The position numbers and the translations under genes were made by a program. A DNA stretch of 56,602 nucleotides from an uncultured Alphaproteobacteria bacterium. Lineage in GTDB: Bacteria; Pseudomonadota; Alphaproteobacteria; UBA8366; JADFVY01. Below are positions 10,362 through 20,460 of this stretch, one piece after another. Where the stretch lies: the NCBI GenBank assembly GCA_947259105.1, contig CAMYKU010000014.1, positions 1 through 56,602 on the forward strand, given 5' to 3'. The notes under the pieces were generated by a model, which saw only the letters and a program-made list of their open reading frames with translations, did no database searches and was not told where the DNA came from. Position 1 is the first letter of the stretch. Every line of letters starts with the position of its first letter.

Positions 10362-12410
10362 CTATACCGAATCGCGCGGGATCGTCTCTTGCCACGTGCG
10401 CGCGAAGACCTCGCTCAATCCCTCGTTCGCCGTCAGGGTCGCCTCGACGATGAAGGCGTCCCCGGTGGCGCGCACCGTGATCCGGCCGCGCAGCTCCGGC
10501 GCCCACGCGCCACGGCGCAGCAGCGTATGCGCGACGATCTCGGCCTCTGCCGAGAGCGGGTCGGTCTCGCCGATCCGGTAGCGCTGCAGCATGGCGAACC
10601 CGACTTCCAGGTCGATGTCGTCGAGGTGCACGAGCGCCGCGCCGTCGAACTCACCGCCGTCGTCGAAGATGCGGTAGACGACGTCCCCGGTCGGCAGGTC
10701 GCGTTCGATGGTCCGGCGCGGCGTCGAATCGCGCAGCACCGTGGTGTGTCTTGCAGGCCCGCTTTCGGGCGGGTCGAACGGGCGCAGCGCCTTGTCCTGC
10801 GCGCGGCCTGGCCGCACCGGCAGAACCAGCCTGCTGGCCCCCGCATGGACGCCGAGGGTTACCGGTTCGGGCGCCGGCCACACCATCGGCCAGTAGGCGG
10901 TCGAGATGGCGACACGAATGCGGTTGCCCGCGGCGAAGGCGTGCGCGATGTCGTTCAGGCGGACGACCGCCTCGTGGCGGTGCCCCGGCACCAGCGGTTC
11001 CGGCGCCTCGTGGCTGTCGCGATGCGTGAGGTTGAGGATCCCGTACGTGATGCGCGCCGAGGTGCCGTCGGGGAACACGTCGTTGAGGCGCACCGCGACG
11101 TGCGCCACCGGCCGGTCGGAGTCGAAGACGAGATGCAGCGCGGGCGCACCGAGGATTTCCAGCGGCTGCTCCAGCGGCTCGCCGTCGAAGACCAGCGAAC
11201 GGCCATCGTCGGGGCGCTGATCGATCGGCATCTCGCCGTCGCTGCCCATCGCGCACCAGCTGCCCGCGGTGACGCCCGTTGCCTGTGGCGACAGGACCTT
11301 CAGCCGGGCCTCTTCCGCTTCGCCATCGACCAGGAGCCCGGCCGCATCGAGCGTGAGCGTACGGCCGGCGATGCGCGGCGACGGCCAGCGATCCTCGGCC
11401 ACCCAGCGACCGGGACGCACGTCGTATTGCGGTTGCGGAATCAGGCTCTCGTGCATCCACACCCGGTACATCGGTTCGTCCATGAGGCCCGTGTCGATGT
11501 CCTTCAGCCAGTGATCCCACCAGCGCACGGTTTCCTGAAGAAAGCCGATCGCCGGTCCGGGCAGGCCGTTGTGCGGGTAGGTATGCGCCCATGGCCCGAT
11601 CAGCCCCTTGCGCGGCACCTTGAGGCCTTCGAGCAGGCGGGGCACGGCGTTCGAGTAGCCGTCGGCCCAGCCGCCGACGGCGTAGACGGGGCACCGGACC
11701 GACCCGTAATCCTCGCAAACCGAACCGTGCTTCCAGTAATCGTCGCGCCGCTGGTGGCGAAGCCATTCGGCCGGAAACAGCACCGCGTTGTCCAGCCGCT
11801 CCAGCCACATGTCGCGCCAGCGTTCACCGACAATGGCGGGGTCGGGCGGCAGCAGGTGGTACATGAAGAAGGCCGAGCCCCAGATGAGGTTCTCGTTGAT
11901 CAGGCAGCCGCCCATGTAGTGGGCGTCGTCGGCGTAGCGGTCATCGGCGGCGCATAATGTGATGATCGCCTTCAGCGCGTCGGGCTGGCGCGCCGCCACC
12001 TGGAGCGAGTTGAAACCGCCCCACGAGATGCCGAACATGCCGACCGCGCCGGTGCACCACGGCTGCGCCGCCAGCCACTCGATCACCGCGGTCGCGTCGT
12101 CGTGTTCGGCCTCGGTGTATTCGTCGGTGATCAGACCATCGGAATCGCCGGAACCGCGGATGTCGACCCGGACGCTGGCATAGCCGTGCCCGGCGAAATA
12201 ATGGTGCATCGGCTCGTCGCGCGCGCGCATGAAGTCGCGCTTCCGGTAGGGCAGGTATTCGAGCAGCGCGGGAACCGGATCGGCCTCGGCATCCTCGGGC
12301 AACCAGATCCGCGCGGCGAGCCGGGCCCCGTCCGGCATCGGGATCCAGGCGTTCTCGACAATGCGCACGGGGCGCGGAAAGTCGGTGACGATCCTCATGG
12401 TCGTGGGCAT
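10362..12410 (-). CDS. CocE/NonD family hydrolase
   Basis: Alpha/beta hydrolase of the CocE/NonD (X-Pro dipeptidyl-peptidase S15-like) family, acting on acyl esters or amides of amino acids. The 682-residue protein has the N-terminal DGARLAARIWLP segment, EYLPYRKRD, VRVDIRGSGDSDG (oxyanion region) and the nucleophile elbow GMFGISWGG with Ser at about residue 129. The cap follows, and then a C-terminal jelly-roll region with LVPGHRHEAVVRLNDIAHAFAAGNRIRVAIS. Lengths of about 550-680 are normal. It starts 28 bp after the ATP-grasp-like gene on the same strand, so the two are probably cotranscribed. The substrate is unknown. Confidence 0.9.
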   Translation of the reverse strand: MPTTMRIVTDFPRPVRIVENAWIPMPDGARLAARIWLPEDAEADPVPALLEYLPYRKRDFMRARDEPMHHYFAGHGYASVRVDIRGSGDSDGLITDEYTEAEHDDATAVIEWLAAQPWCTGAVGMFGISWGGFNSLQVAARQPDALKAIITLCAADDRYADDAHYMGGCLINENLIWGSAFFMYHLLPPDPAIVGERWRDMWLERLDNAVLFPAEWLRHQRRDDYWKHGSVCEDYGSVRCPVYAVGGWADGYSNAVPRLLEGLKVPRKGLIGPWAHTYPHNGLPGPAIGFLQETVRWWDHWLKDIDTGLMDEPMYRVWMHESLIPQPQYDVRPGRWVAEDRWPSPRIAGRTLTLDAAGLLVDGEAEEARLKVLSPQATGVTAGSWCAMGSDGEMPIDQRPDDGRSLVFDGEPLEQPLEILGAPALHLVFDSDRPVAHVAVRLNDVFPDGTSARITYGILNLTHRDSHEAPEPLVPGHRHEAVVRLNDIAHAFAAGNRIRVAISTAYWPMVWPAPEPVTLGVHAGASRLVLPVRPGRAQDKALRPFDPPESGPARHTTVLRDSTPRRTIERDLPTGDVVYRIFDDGGEFDGAALVHLDDIDLEVGFAMLQRYRIGETDPLSAEAEIVAHTLLRRGAWAPELRGRITVRATGDAFIVEATLTANEGLSEVFARTWQETIPRDSV

Positions 12411-12438
12411 CTGCAGGCAAGGGGGCGGAACATGGCGG

Positions 12439-13395
12439 TCATTTCCGTGGCGCGGCAGGCGCCCGCTTGCCGCGGGGTATGCGGGTGTGGTCGATGGACC
12501 AGAATCGCAGCGTCAGCCGGTCGCGGACCTCGAACCCGGCCGCCAGATCCCAGCAGTTGACGATCGCCAGGCGGAATCCGCCGGGGGGCATGGCATGGGT
12601 CTCGGGCGGGCGGTCTTCGTGGAAGGTGATCTGGATGCTGGAAATCGCCGGGTCCGCCTGCATCAGCTCCGGCACCTTCTCGCGGTCGATCGAGTATTGC
12701 ACGCCATGCGCCCCGAACAGGACGACGCTGTAGCCCGTGCGGCGGTCGGTATCGGCGAATGTCCAGGTACCGTCGCCGTACAGTCCGACCAAGGCGTCGA
12801 CCCAGCCGGCGCCGTAGAGGTCCGGCCACTGGTCGCTGAACCGCAAATGGCACTCGATGATGCGGCCGCCGATGGTCTCGAAATTGATCATGCCGGTATA
12901 GCCGCGCAGGTTGCGCGCCAGCCATTCGCCGCAATAGTCCTCGATTTCCGGCCGCGCCTCGGCGTGCACGGTCCAGTAATCGAAGGTCCCGCCCTTGAGC
13001 GGCTCCCCGGTCACGTGCCGCCACCACACCGCCTTGCCGTCGATCACCGCCGCGTCGGTGCTGACATGCGGACCGGTCTGCAGTTCCATCCACATATGGC
13101 CGGGCGCCTGCCGCCGGCGCCATTGTTCCATCGACCGGATCACGCGGCTTCCGGTCCCCATGCCGCGCATGTTGTAGATCGGCTTGGAGAACACCGGAAA
13201 CTCCGGCGGCGCAAGCCCGTGGGGCGCGCAGCCTATGCCCTGGCTCTCGGCGATCAGCAGCTTGTTGTAGATCCAGCGGTGCTGCGGGAACAAGGTGTAG
13301 GCGTCGCCGTCATCGGTCGGGATCGCGACGTCGCCGGGACAGGCGACGCCGTCGAAATACTGCTGCCGCCAGGGGTCGTTTTCGATGATGGGCAT
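12439..13395 (-). CDS. Hypothetical ATP-grasp-like protein
   Basis: A 318-residue cytoplasmic protein without a named family that I can assign. The middle resembles an ATP-grasp fold: FSKPIYNMRGMGTGSRV (lysine plus flexible loop), GHMWMELQTGPHVSTDAAV where ATP-grasp proteins have the strand carrying adenine contacts, and GYTGMINFETIGGRIIECHLRFSDQW in place of the usual metal-binding E-x-N. The catalytic Asn is replaced by His/Arg in this segment, so it may be a divergent or non-catalytic member. It lies directly upstream of the CocE-type hydrolase, 28 bp apart and on the same strand, which suggests a shared substrate. Confidence 0.6.
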   Translation of the reverse strand: MPIIENDPWRQQYFDGVACPGDVAIPTDDGDAYTLFPQHRWIYNKLLIAESQGIGCAPHGLAPPEFPVFSKPIYNMRGMGTGSRVIRSMEQWRRRQAPGHMWMELQTGPHVSTDAAVIDGKAVWWRHVTGEPLKGGTFDYWTVHAEARPEIEDYCGEWLARNLRGYTGMINFETIGGRIIECHLRFSDQWPDLYGAGWVDALVGLYGDGTWTFADTDRRTGYSVVLFGAHGVQYSIDREKVPELMQADPAISSIQITFHEDRPPETHAMPPGGFRLAIVNCWDLAAGFEVRDRLTLRFWSIDHTRIPRGKRAPAAPRK

Positions 13396-13610
13396 GTTGC
13401 GATTTCACAGCGGGTTGCCGTTGAGCGTATGTCCGCCCATTGACGGCGCGCGTCAGAGGCAGGACCTTCGAACGGCATGATACCGGCATGCCGCCGCCGC
13501 TGTCTGCATCTTTCGCGATGGGCCGGACGGCCCGTGCCTCATGATTCCGGCCGGTGCAACCGACTGCGCTTGTGGGCGAGCGGGCCGGAGCGGGCCCGAC
13601 GGATAGCGCG

Positions 13611-16600
13611 CTAGGCCGCGGCCAGGACGACGACCAGGTCGTGCGGCTCCACGCGGCTGCCGGGGACGGCGACGATTTCGGTGACGCGTCCGGCGGTGTC
13701 CGCATAGACGGCGGTTTCCATCTTCATCGCCTCGATCACGAACAGCCGGTCCCCGGCGGCGACATCGTCGCCCGCCTTGACCGAGACCGAGACGATCAGG
13801 CCCGGCATCGGCGCGCCGACCTGCCCCGGGTCGCTCTCGTCGGCCTTGCGGTGGCTGCGGCCCGCAGCCGCCAGCGCACGGTCCGGCACCTTCACGGTGC
13901 GCGGCTGGCCGTTCAGTTCGAAAAAGACCGTCCGGTTGCCGTCCTCGTCCGATTCCCCGGTGGCTTGCCAGCGGACGAACAGCGTCTTGCCCTGCTCGAT
14001 GTCGACGCCGATTTCCTGACCCGCCGCCAGCCCGTAGAAATAGACGTCCGTGGGCAGGACCGCGGTGTCGCTGTATTTCCGGCGGTGGCGGGCGTAGTCG
14101 GCGAACACGGACGGATACATCAGCCATGAGGCCAGTTCACGGTCGCTGATATGGCGGCGGGCCTTCTTTTCCGCCTCGGCCCGCTCGGCCTCCATGTCCG
14201 CCGGCTTCATGATCGAGCCCGGGCGCACCGTCAGCGGCTTGCCGCCCTTCAGGATCTTCTTCTGCAGCGCCTTGGGGAAGCCACCCACGGGCTGGCCGAT
14301 ATTGCCCGAGAACAGCTCGATCACCGATTCCGGGAAGGCGATGTCCTTGTCCGGGTTCTCGATGTCCTCAGCCGTCAGCCCGCCGGCCACCATCGACAGC
14401 GCCAGGTCGCCGACCACCTTCGAGGTCGGCGTCACCTTGACGATATCGCCGAACATGCGGTTGACCTCGGCGTAGGCCTTCGTCACTTCCGGCCAGTGCT
14501 TCTCCAGCCCCATGGAGCGCGCCTGTTCGCGCAGGTTGGTATATTGCCCGCCGGGCATGCCATGCTCGAACACGTCGGACGATCCGGCGCGGATGTCGCT
14601 CTCGAAGGCCAGGTAGTGGCGCCGCACCTCCTCCCAGTAGTGCGAGGCCGCATGGATCGTTTCCATGGCGATGCCGGGATCGCGCGCGCCGCCGGCCAGC
14701 GAGGCGACCACCGCGCCCATGCTCGGCTGCGATGTAAAGCCCGCCATGGCGTCCACCGCCAGGTCGACCGCGTCCACGCCGGCCTCGGCCGCCGCCAGTA
14801 CGCTGGCGACCGCCACGCCGCCGGTGTCGTGGGTGTGGAAATGGACCGGCAGGCCGATTTCCTGCTTCAGGGTAGCGACCAGCGACCGCGCCGCCGCCGG
14901 CTTGCACAGGCCGCCCATATCCTTGATCGACAGGATATGGGCGCCGGCCTTCTCCAGCTCCTTCGCCATGCCCACGTAATATTTCAGATCGTACTTGCCC
15001 GGGTCCGCCGCCGTCAGGTCGCCGGTATAGCAGATCGCCGCCTCGCACAGCTTGCCGGTCTCCAGCACCGCGTCCATGGCGACGCGCATGTTTTCCGCCC
15101 AGTTCAGCGAATCGAAGACGCGGAACAGGTCGACGCCGGCCGCCGCCGACTGCTGCACGAAGAAGCGCACCACATTGTCGGGATAGTTCTTGTAGCCGAC
15201 GCCGTTGGCCCCGCGCAGCAGCATCTGCTGCAAGAGGTTCGGCGTCCTGTCGCACAGCCGGGCCAGGCGCTCCCACGGATCCTCGTTCAGGAACCGCATG
15301 GCGACGTCGAAGGTCGCGCCGCCCCAGCTTTCCAGCGACAGCAGGTTGGAGAATGCATGCGCATACCAGGGCGCGGCGGCCAGGATGTCGTGGGACCGCA
15401 TGCGGGTCGCCAGCAGCGACTGGTGCGCATCGCGCATGGTGGTATCGGTGATCAGCAGACTCTTCTGGTCCAGCATCCATTTGGCGAAGCCTTCGGGCCC
15501 CAGCTTCTCCAGTCGTTGCTTGCTTCCGTCCGGCGGGTCGCCGGCGGGCGGACGCGGCGCCTGCGGCGGCGGCAGCAGGCCCGGCGTGGCGCGGCCCTTG
15601 ACCTCCGGGTTGCCGTTCACCAGCACGTCGCCGATGAAGGTCAGCAGCCTGGTCGCCCGGTCGCGGCGCGGCGGGAAGTCGAACAGTTCCGGCGTCTCGT
15701 CGATGAAGCGGGTGGTATAGTCGGCCGAGCGGAATTTCGGGTGGCCGATCAGCGCCTCCAGGAACATCAGGTTGGTCGCCACTCCGCGCACGCGGAATTC
15801 GCGCAGCGCCCGGTCCATGCGGGCGATCGTCTCCTCCGCCGTCGGCGCCCAGGCGGTCACTTTTTCAAGCAGCGAGTCGTAGAACGGCGTGATCAGCGCG
15901 CCGGAATAGGCGGTGCCGCCGTCCAGCCTGATACCGAAGCCGGTGGCGCCGCGATAGGCGGTGATGCGGCCGTAATCGGGGATGAAGCGGTTGGCGGGAT
16001 CCTCGGTGGTCAGCCGGCATTGCAGCGCATGGCCGTTCATCTCGATCCGGTGCTGCGGCGGCACGCCGGACTCGTCCGCCCCGATGCGCGCGCCCTGGGC
16101 GATGCGAATCTGCGCCTTGACGATGTCGATGCCGGTGATCTCTTCGGTCACCGTATGCTCGACCTGGACGCGCGGATTGACCTCGATGAAATAGAAATCG
16201 CCGCTGTCGGAATCCATCAGGAACTCGACCGTCCCGGCATTGCGGTAATCCGCCGCCTGGGCCAGCCGCACCGCCGCGTCGCAGATCTCGGCCCGGCGGC
16301 CTTCATCGAGATAGGGGGCCGGCGCGCGCTCCACGACCTTCTGGTTCCGCCGCTGCATCGAACAGTCGCGCTCGAACAGATGCACCACATTGCCGTGATG
16401 GTCGGCGATAACCTGGACCTCGACATGGCGGGCGCGCCGGACCAGTTTTTCCAGGAAGACCTCGTCGCGGCCGAAGGCGGCCCTGGCCTCGCGCCGGCCG
16501 GCCTGCACCTGCTCGGCGAGCTGCGATTCATCCTCGATGACGCGCATGCCGCGCCCGCCGCCGCCCCAGCTCGCCTTCAGCATCAACGGATAGCCGACCT

Positions 16601-17087
16601 GTTTGGCCAGCGGCTTTATCTGTTTGATATCGGCGGGCAGGGCGCCGGTGGCGGGCATCACCGGGATGCCGGCCTTCTCGGCCAGTTCGCGGGCCGCAAC
16701 CTTGCTGCCCAGCTGCTCCATCACCTCCGCCGGCGGGCCCACGAAAGCGATTCCGGCGGCCGCGCAGGCACGGGCAAAATCAGGGTTTTCCGACAGGAAG
16801 CCGTAGCCGGGATGGATGGCGTCGACATGGGCGTCATGGGCGACGCGCAGGATGTCCTCGATATCCAGATAGGCCTGGACCGGGTCCTTGTCCCGGCCGA
16901 CGAGATAGCTTTCGTCCGCCTTGAAGCGGTGCAGGGCGAAGCGGTCCTCGTGCGAGTAGATGGCGACGGTGCGCAGGCCGAGTTCGTTCGCGGCGCGGAA
17001 CACGCGGATCGCGATCTCGCTGCGGTTCGCCACCAGCAGCTTGCGGAAGGATTTTGGGCCGGCTTTGCGACCCGTCCGTTTTGGCAA
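13611..17087 (-). CDS. pyc: Pyruvate carboxylase
   Basis: Biotin enzyme that carboxylates pyruvate to oxaloacetate for anaplerosis. The 1158-residue single chain has, in order, the biotin carboxylase domain (FRKLLVANRSEIAIR; GGGGRGMRVI ATP loop; FIEVNPRVQVEHTVTEE), the carboxyltransferase TIM barrel (LLITDTTMRDAHQSLLATRMR; metal site with HFHTHDTGG), the PC tetramerisation region, and the biotinyl domain ending with EAMKMET, where Lys carries biotin. The start is TTG with GAGGGG at a good distance; no in-frame ATG gives the complete N-terminus. It lies 50 bp after the M1-peptidase gene on the same strand. Confidence 0.97.
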   Translation of the reverse strand: MPKRTGRKAGPKSFRKLLVANRSEIAIRVFRAANELGLRTVAIYSHEDRFALHRFKADESYLVGRDKDPVQAYLDIEDILRVAHDAHVDAIHPGYGFLSENPDFARACAAAGIAFVGPPAEVMEQLGSKVAARELAEKAGIPVMPATGALPADIKQIKPLAKQVGYPLMLKASWGGGGRGMRVIEDESQLAEQVQAGRREARAAFGRDEVFLEKLVRRARHVEVQVIADHHGNVVHLFERDCSMQRRNQKVVERAPAPYLDEGRRAEICDAAVRLAQAADYRNAGTVEFLMDSDSGDFYFIEVNPRVQVEHTVTEEITGIDIVKAQIRIAQGARIGADESGVPPQHRIEMNGHALQCRLTTEDPANRFIPDYGRITAYRGATGFGIRLDGGTAYSGALITPFYDSLLEKVTAWAPTAEETIARMDRALREFRVRGVATNLMFLEALIGHPKFRSADYTTRFIDETPELFDFPPRRDRATRLLTFIGDVLVNGNPEVKGRATPGLLPPPQAPRPPAGDPPDGSKQRLEKLGPEGFAKWMLDQKSLLITDTTMRDAHQSLLATRMRSHDILAAAPWYAHAFSNLLSLESWGGATFDVAMRFLNEDPWERLARLCDRTPNLLQQMLLRGANGVGYKNYPDNVVRFFVQQSAAAGVDLFRVFDSLNWAENMRVAMDAVLETGKLCEAAICYTGDLTAADPGKYDLKYYVGMAKELEKAGAHILSIKDMGGLCKPAAARSLVATLKQEIGLPVHFHTHDTGGVAVASVLAAAEAGVDAVDLAVDAMAGFTSQPSMGAVVASLAGGARDPGIAMETIHAASHYWEEVRRHYLAFESDIRAGSSDVFEHGMPGGQYTNLREQARSMGLEKHWPEVTKAYAEVNRMFGDIVKVTPTSKVVGDLALSMVAGGLTAEDIENPDKDIAFPESVIELFSGNIGQPVGGFPKALQKKILKGGKPLTVRPGSIMKPADMEAERAEAEKKARRHISDRELASWLMYPSVFADYARHRRKYSDTAVLPTDVYFYGLAAGQEIGVDIEQGKTLFVRWQATGESDEDGNRTVFFELNGQPRTVKVPDRALAAAGRSHRKADESDPGQVGAPMPGLIVSVSVKAGDDVAAGDRLFVIEAMKMETAVYADTAGRVTEIVAVPGSRVEPHDLVVVLAAA

Positions 17088-17137
17088 AGATCATCCCCTC
17101 TTGTCTGGTGGCCCTGCCCGGCGGCCGATCGTCGTTC

Positions 17138-19135
17138 CTATGGCTCGAGGCGCCGGCTGAGCGGGCTGTCGAGCACCGGCCAGATTCCCGTTTCCACCGC
17201 ACGGCGGCCTTCGAACACGAGGTGGCTCTTGCCGCCGTAATGCGGCAGCGGCCGCAGCAGCGCCGCCAGGGCCTCGGCATCGTCCGCCGCCACCACCAGC
17301 AGCGGCGCGCCGCCGTCCCGGCGCGCGGTCCAGACCCGGGCGGTTCCGCGTCCGGCGAGGCTGTCCGGCACGCCGCCGATGCCGGCGCGGGACAGGAAGC
17401 TCTCCACCTGCGGCGTGACGCCGATGATCAGCAGCGGCGCCGGCGGCAGCTTCGAGGGCTCGGCGGGGCCGAACCGCGCCGGCGTGTCCAGCATGCGCCC
17501 GGCGAGCTGCCGCGCCGTCCGGATCGCGGGTTCAGCCTCCGCGGCGATGATCGTCACCGCGTCCGACGCCAGGGTGACGTCGCGCAGGATCGGCGGCGCT
17601 TCGCCCGGCAGCAGCCGGCGGAACAGGTCGTGGCCGGGATCGACATGGACGGCCGTCGGGCGGTCCGGCAACTTGAAGCTGGCGGTCATCTCGTTCTTCT
17701 TCAGGGTAATCCGCCGGCGCACAGGTCCGGCCTCGGTCTCGATCACGACCGGGATGCCGAGGCGGTATGAAGGGGTATCCTGATGCAGGGTCAGCGTGAC
17801 CCGGAAGGCGTCGCCCTCCGCCGCCGCCCGGACATCGCCGAGGCTGAGGCGCGGCGCGCCGGCCCGCCCCAGCCACTGTGCGAAGAACCATGCGAGATCC
17901 CGTTCCGACGACGCCTCGAAGGCCTGCCGCAGTTCCGTCCAGCCGGCGATGCGGAAGCGCTGCTGCCGCCAGAACCGGCGCAGCCCTTCTTTGAAGGCGG
18001 CGTCGCCCAGTTCCTGCCTCAGCATGTGAAAGATGAACGCGACCTTGCCGTAGCCGACGACCTGGCCGGCATCGTGGCGCTTGCCCGCAAACGCGGTCAC
18101 CGGAACGTCGCGCCCTTCGGGCAGCGCGGCGTAGTCCCGCAGCCACGCCATGCGCATCTCCTCTGCGCGTCCGGCGCCCTCCTCTGCCGCCAGCGCGTAG
18201 TCCGCCATATAGGTCGTCAGGCCTTCGGCCCAGTTGCCGGTCGCATAGTCGATGGCGACGCCGTTGCCCCACCAGTTGTGCAGCACCTCGTGCGCCAGCG
18301 AACGGCCCCGCATGAACGGCAGCGGCAGCACCATGCGGCCGATATAGGTGAGGTTCGGGAATCCGAGCCCGACCGGCAGCGGCGACGAGATGACATGGAA
18401 ATCCGGGAACGGATAGGGACCGATCTCCTCGTGGTAGCGCTGCAGGAAACGACCGGAATCGCCAATGTAGTCGGCCGCGAGGTCATCCAGTTCGGCATGG
18501 AAATAGGTGCGGATGCGGATGCCGTTCTCATGCCGCTCCCGCACCGTGTAGGGGCCGGCGAACAGCGCCGGCGGCTCGGACGGATAGTCCGCCGCAAAGA
18601 CGGCGCGGTTCACCGTCTCGCCGAGAGTCTCTTCCTCCAGCCGCCCGGTGGCCACGGCGCGGTGGGCAGCCGGCACCTCGACGCCCAGGCGATAGGCGGT
18701 CCAGTTGTCGCCGGTCACCGGAATCCAGCCGGCATAGCCCGACAGATAGCTGCCCTCCGGGCCGGACACGGCCGAGGGTGAGGCGCCGCGCCCGCCACCC
18801 GGCGGTATTGGCGGCACCACCCCGCGCAACCGCAACTCGACCCGATGCGCGCCGGTATCCGGCAGCTTCACGCGCCACGCGCCGGCGAGATCGATCACCT
18901 CGGCCGGCAGCCCGTCGAGCGACACGCCCTCGACCTCCTGCCATGGTGCGAGCCGGAACTCCAGCGCGGTCCGTCCGCGCACGGTCACGATATCGATAAC
19001 CGCAAGATCGCCGCTGTCCGGGTCGAGCCGCGCCTCGATGGCGTGGTGAACCGGCGCGGTGGTGTCGCCGGACGCAAGGCCCGGCCCGGCCGCGAAAGCG
19101 ATGATGAGTGCGGCGGCGCAGAACAGCCGGATCAT
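17138..19135 (-). CDS. Exported M1-family-like metallopeptidase (gluzincin)
   Basis: Zinc aminopeptidase-like protein. The 665 residues begin with a Sec signal (MIRLFCAAALIIAFAAGPGLA) and then an M1-like N-terminal beta domain. The zinc site is HEVLHNWWG with the downstream third ligand in NWAEGLTTYMADY, which is the gluzincin signature. The start ATG at 19135 overlaps the TGA stop of the ChaN-PDZ gene by four bases (ATGA), so translation is coupled. Longer open frame upstream is a shadow inside that gene. Together with the M28 and ChaN-like neighbours it forms an exported peptide-processing set. Confidence 0.88.
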   Translation of the reverse strand: MIRLFCAAALIIAFAAGPGLASGDTTAPVHHAIEARLDPDSGDLAVIDIVTVRGRTALEFRLAPWQEVEGVSLDGLPAEVIDLAGAWRVKLPDTGAHRVELRLRGVVPPIPPGGGRGASPSAVSGPEGSYLSGYAGWIPVTGDNWTAYRLGVEVPAAHRAVATGRLEEETLGETVNRAVFAADYPSEPPALFAGPYTVRERHENGIRIRTYFHAELDDLAADYIGDSGRFLQRYHEEIGPYPFPDFHVISSPLPVGLGFPNLTYIGRMVLPLPFMRGRSLAHEVLHNWWGNGVAIDYATGNWAEGLTTYMADYALAAEEGAGRAEEMRMAWLRDYAALPEGRDVPVTAFAGKRHDAGQVVGYGKVAFIFHMLRQELGDAAFKEGLRRFWRQQRFRIAGWTELRQAFEASSERDLAWFFAQWLGRAGAPRLSLGDVRAAAEGDAFRVTLTLHQDTPSYRLGIPVVIETEAGPVRRRITLKKNEMTASFKLPDRPTAVHVDPGHDLFRRLLPGEAPPILRDVTLASDAVTIIAAEAEPAIRTARQLAGRMLDTPARFGPAEPSKLPPAPLLIIGVTPQVESFLSRAGIGGVPDSLAGRGTARVWTARRDGGAPLLVVAADDAEALAALLRPLPHYGGKSHLVFEGRRAVETGIWPVLDSPLSRRLEP

Positions 19136-20460
19136 TGGGGCGTCTCGAACGACATCGGGAATTTGGCCACCATTTCGATATCCTCGCCGTCGCGCCGGAT
19201 GACGAGCGGCAGCCAGGTGCCGGGCGCCTGCCGCTGCACGATCTCGATCAGCTCGCCCACCTGCGCGACCGGGAAACCCGCGGCCGAGACCACGATGTCG
19301 CCCGTCGCGATTCCCGTCGCCTCGGCAACGCTGCCCTCCATCACGTTCTCGACCCGCACGCCGTCGTCCGTCGTCGCCACCAGGATGCCGAGCCGCGCCT
19401 TGGGCGCCGTGGCAACGAGGCGCCCTGTGGGTTCGATCAGAAAGACCGCATCGGCGAGGTCCGCCGGCAGCCCGTCGCAGGCCGTCTCGCGGTCGACCGG
19501 CAGCAGAACGGCGGCTTCCGGAATCTGGAGATCGGCCAGCTGGTGCGGCACCCCATACCGGTGTTCGATATGGCCGCGGCCCAGGATGCCGACGACCAGC
19601 GCCCCGGGCTGCCGCTTCCGTGCCGCGGCGATGGCCTCGGCCATGGCCCGGTCCCAGGTCAGTTGCGCCTCGACGAAGCGCGCGAAGTCCTCGCTCTCCA
19701 TGACGGACTCGACGTCGGGCTCGTCCGCGGGCGCATCGGCATCGCTCCCCGTCCCGTGCGGATTGTCGCCCTCCACGTCCTCCGCCCCATGCGACTGCTC
19801 GAACGTATAAATCCGGGCCAGGGAGTCGCGGTACGCCGCGCTGGCCGGGGCGGGATCGGACAGCCCCTTTCTCTCGCCGGCCGGAATCGCGGCCCAGCCC
19901 TCGCGCCGGACCCGGGACACGAAATCCCGCTCGACGTTGAGGGCGATCATCGGAACCCGGTTCTGCCGCGCGAAATGGAACAGCGGCAGATACAGCGCCG
20001 GGTCGTAGCCCCAGACCGCCGGCCAGTCCACTTCCTCGAGGAAGGCCTTGGCATCGAGCTCGCCGTTCACCCACCGGTCCAGCACCGGCTGGACGCGCCG
20101 GGGGAAACTCTCGAACCCCAGGATGATGTCGGGGTGCCGGCCGTGCAGGGCGGCCAGGGTGTGCAGCTGCCAGCGGTGATGCTCGGCATCGTCGTGGGCC
20201 TCGCCCAGAAGCACGGCCGGCCGCTGCGCCAGCGACGCCACGAGCTGATCCGTGGCAAGCGTCGTCGCGGCCGCGGGATCGAGCCACGACCCGACCGGCC
20301 TGCAGTCGTTCCGGACCGGGTCCGCGGCCTCGTGGGCGCGGATCGCCAACACCATCACCGCGGCGGTCAGGGAGGCGGCGACGAGCGCCCGCCATGCGAG
20401 ACCCCCCAGGCGGCGGGCCGCCCGCGGCCCCTGTTGATGCGCCCCGCCCACGCCGGTCAC
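19132..20460 (-). CDS. ChaN-type (DUF399) protein fused to a PDZ domain
   Basis: The 442-residue membrane-anchored or exported protein has one hydrophobic segment near residues 25-42 (ALVAASLTAAVMVLAI). The ChaN-like domain follows: RPAVLLGEAHDDAEHHRWQ, FESFPRRVQPVLD, NVERDFVSRVRREGW and VVGILGRGHIEHRYGVPHQL, with the histidines typical of this heme/iron-linked family. A C-terminal PDZ domain covers about residues 340-440 (GVRVENVMEGSVAEATGI, then GDIVVSAAG). The start is GTG, and its GTGA overlaps the stop of the M28 gene. ChaN homologs bind heme and are iron-regulated; whether this one does is inference. Confidence 0.85.
   Translation of the reverse strand: MTGVGGAHQQGPRAARRLGGLAWRALVAASLTAAVMVLAIRAHEAADPVRNDCRPVGSWLDPAAATTLATDQLVASLAQRPAVLLGEAHDDAEHHRWQLHTLAALHGRHPDIILGFESFPRRVQPVLDRWVNGELDAKAFLEEVDWPAVWGYDPALYLPLFHFARQNRVPMIALNVERDFVSRVRREGWAAIPAGERKGLSDPAPASAAYRDSLARIYTFEQSHGAEDVEGDNPHGTGSDADAPADEPDVESVMESEDFARFVEAQLTWDRAMAEAIAAARKRQPGALVVGILGRGHIEHRYGVPHQLADLQIPEAAVLLPVDRETACDGLPADLADAVFLIEPTGRLVATAPKARLGILVATTDDGVRVENVMEGSVAEATGIATGDIVVSAAGFPVAQVGELIEIVQRQAPGTWLPLVIRRDGEDIEMVAKFPMSFETPQ

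Noticed and set aside
14151-17240. Plus-strand frame of about 1029 codons opposite pyruvate carboxylase
   Set aside because: It mirrors the pyc codons and is His/Arg/Gly-rich without any family motif.
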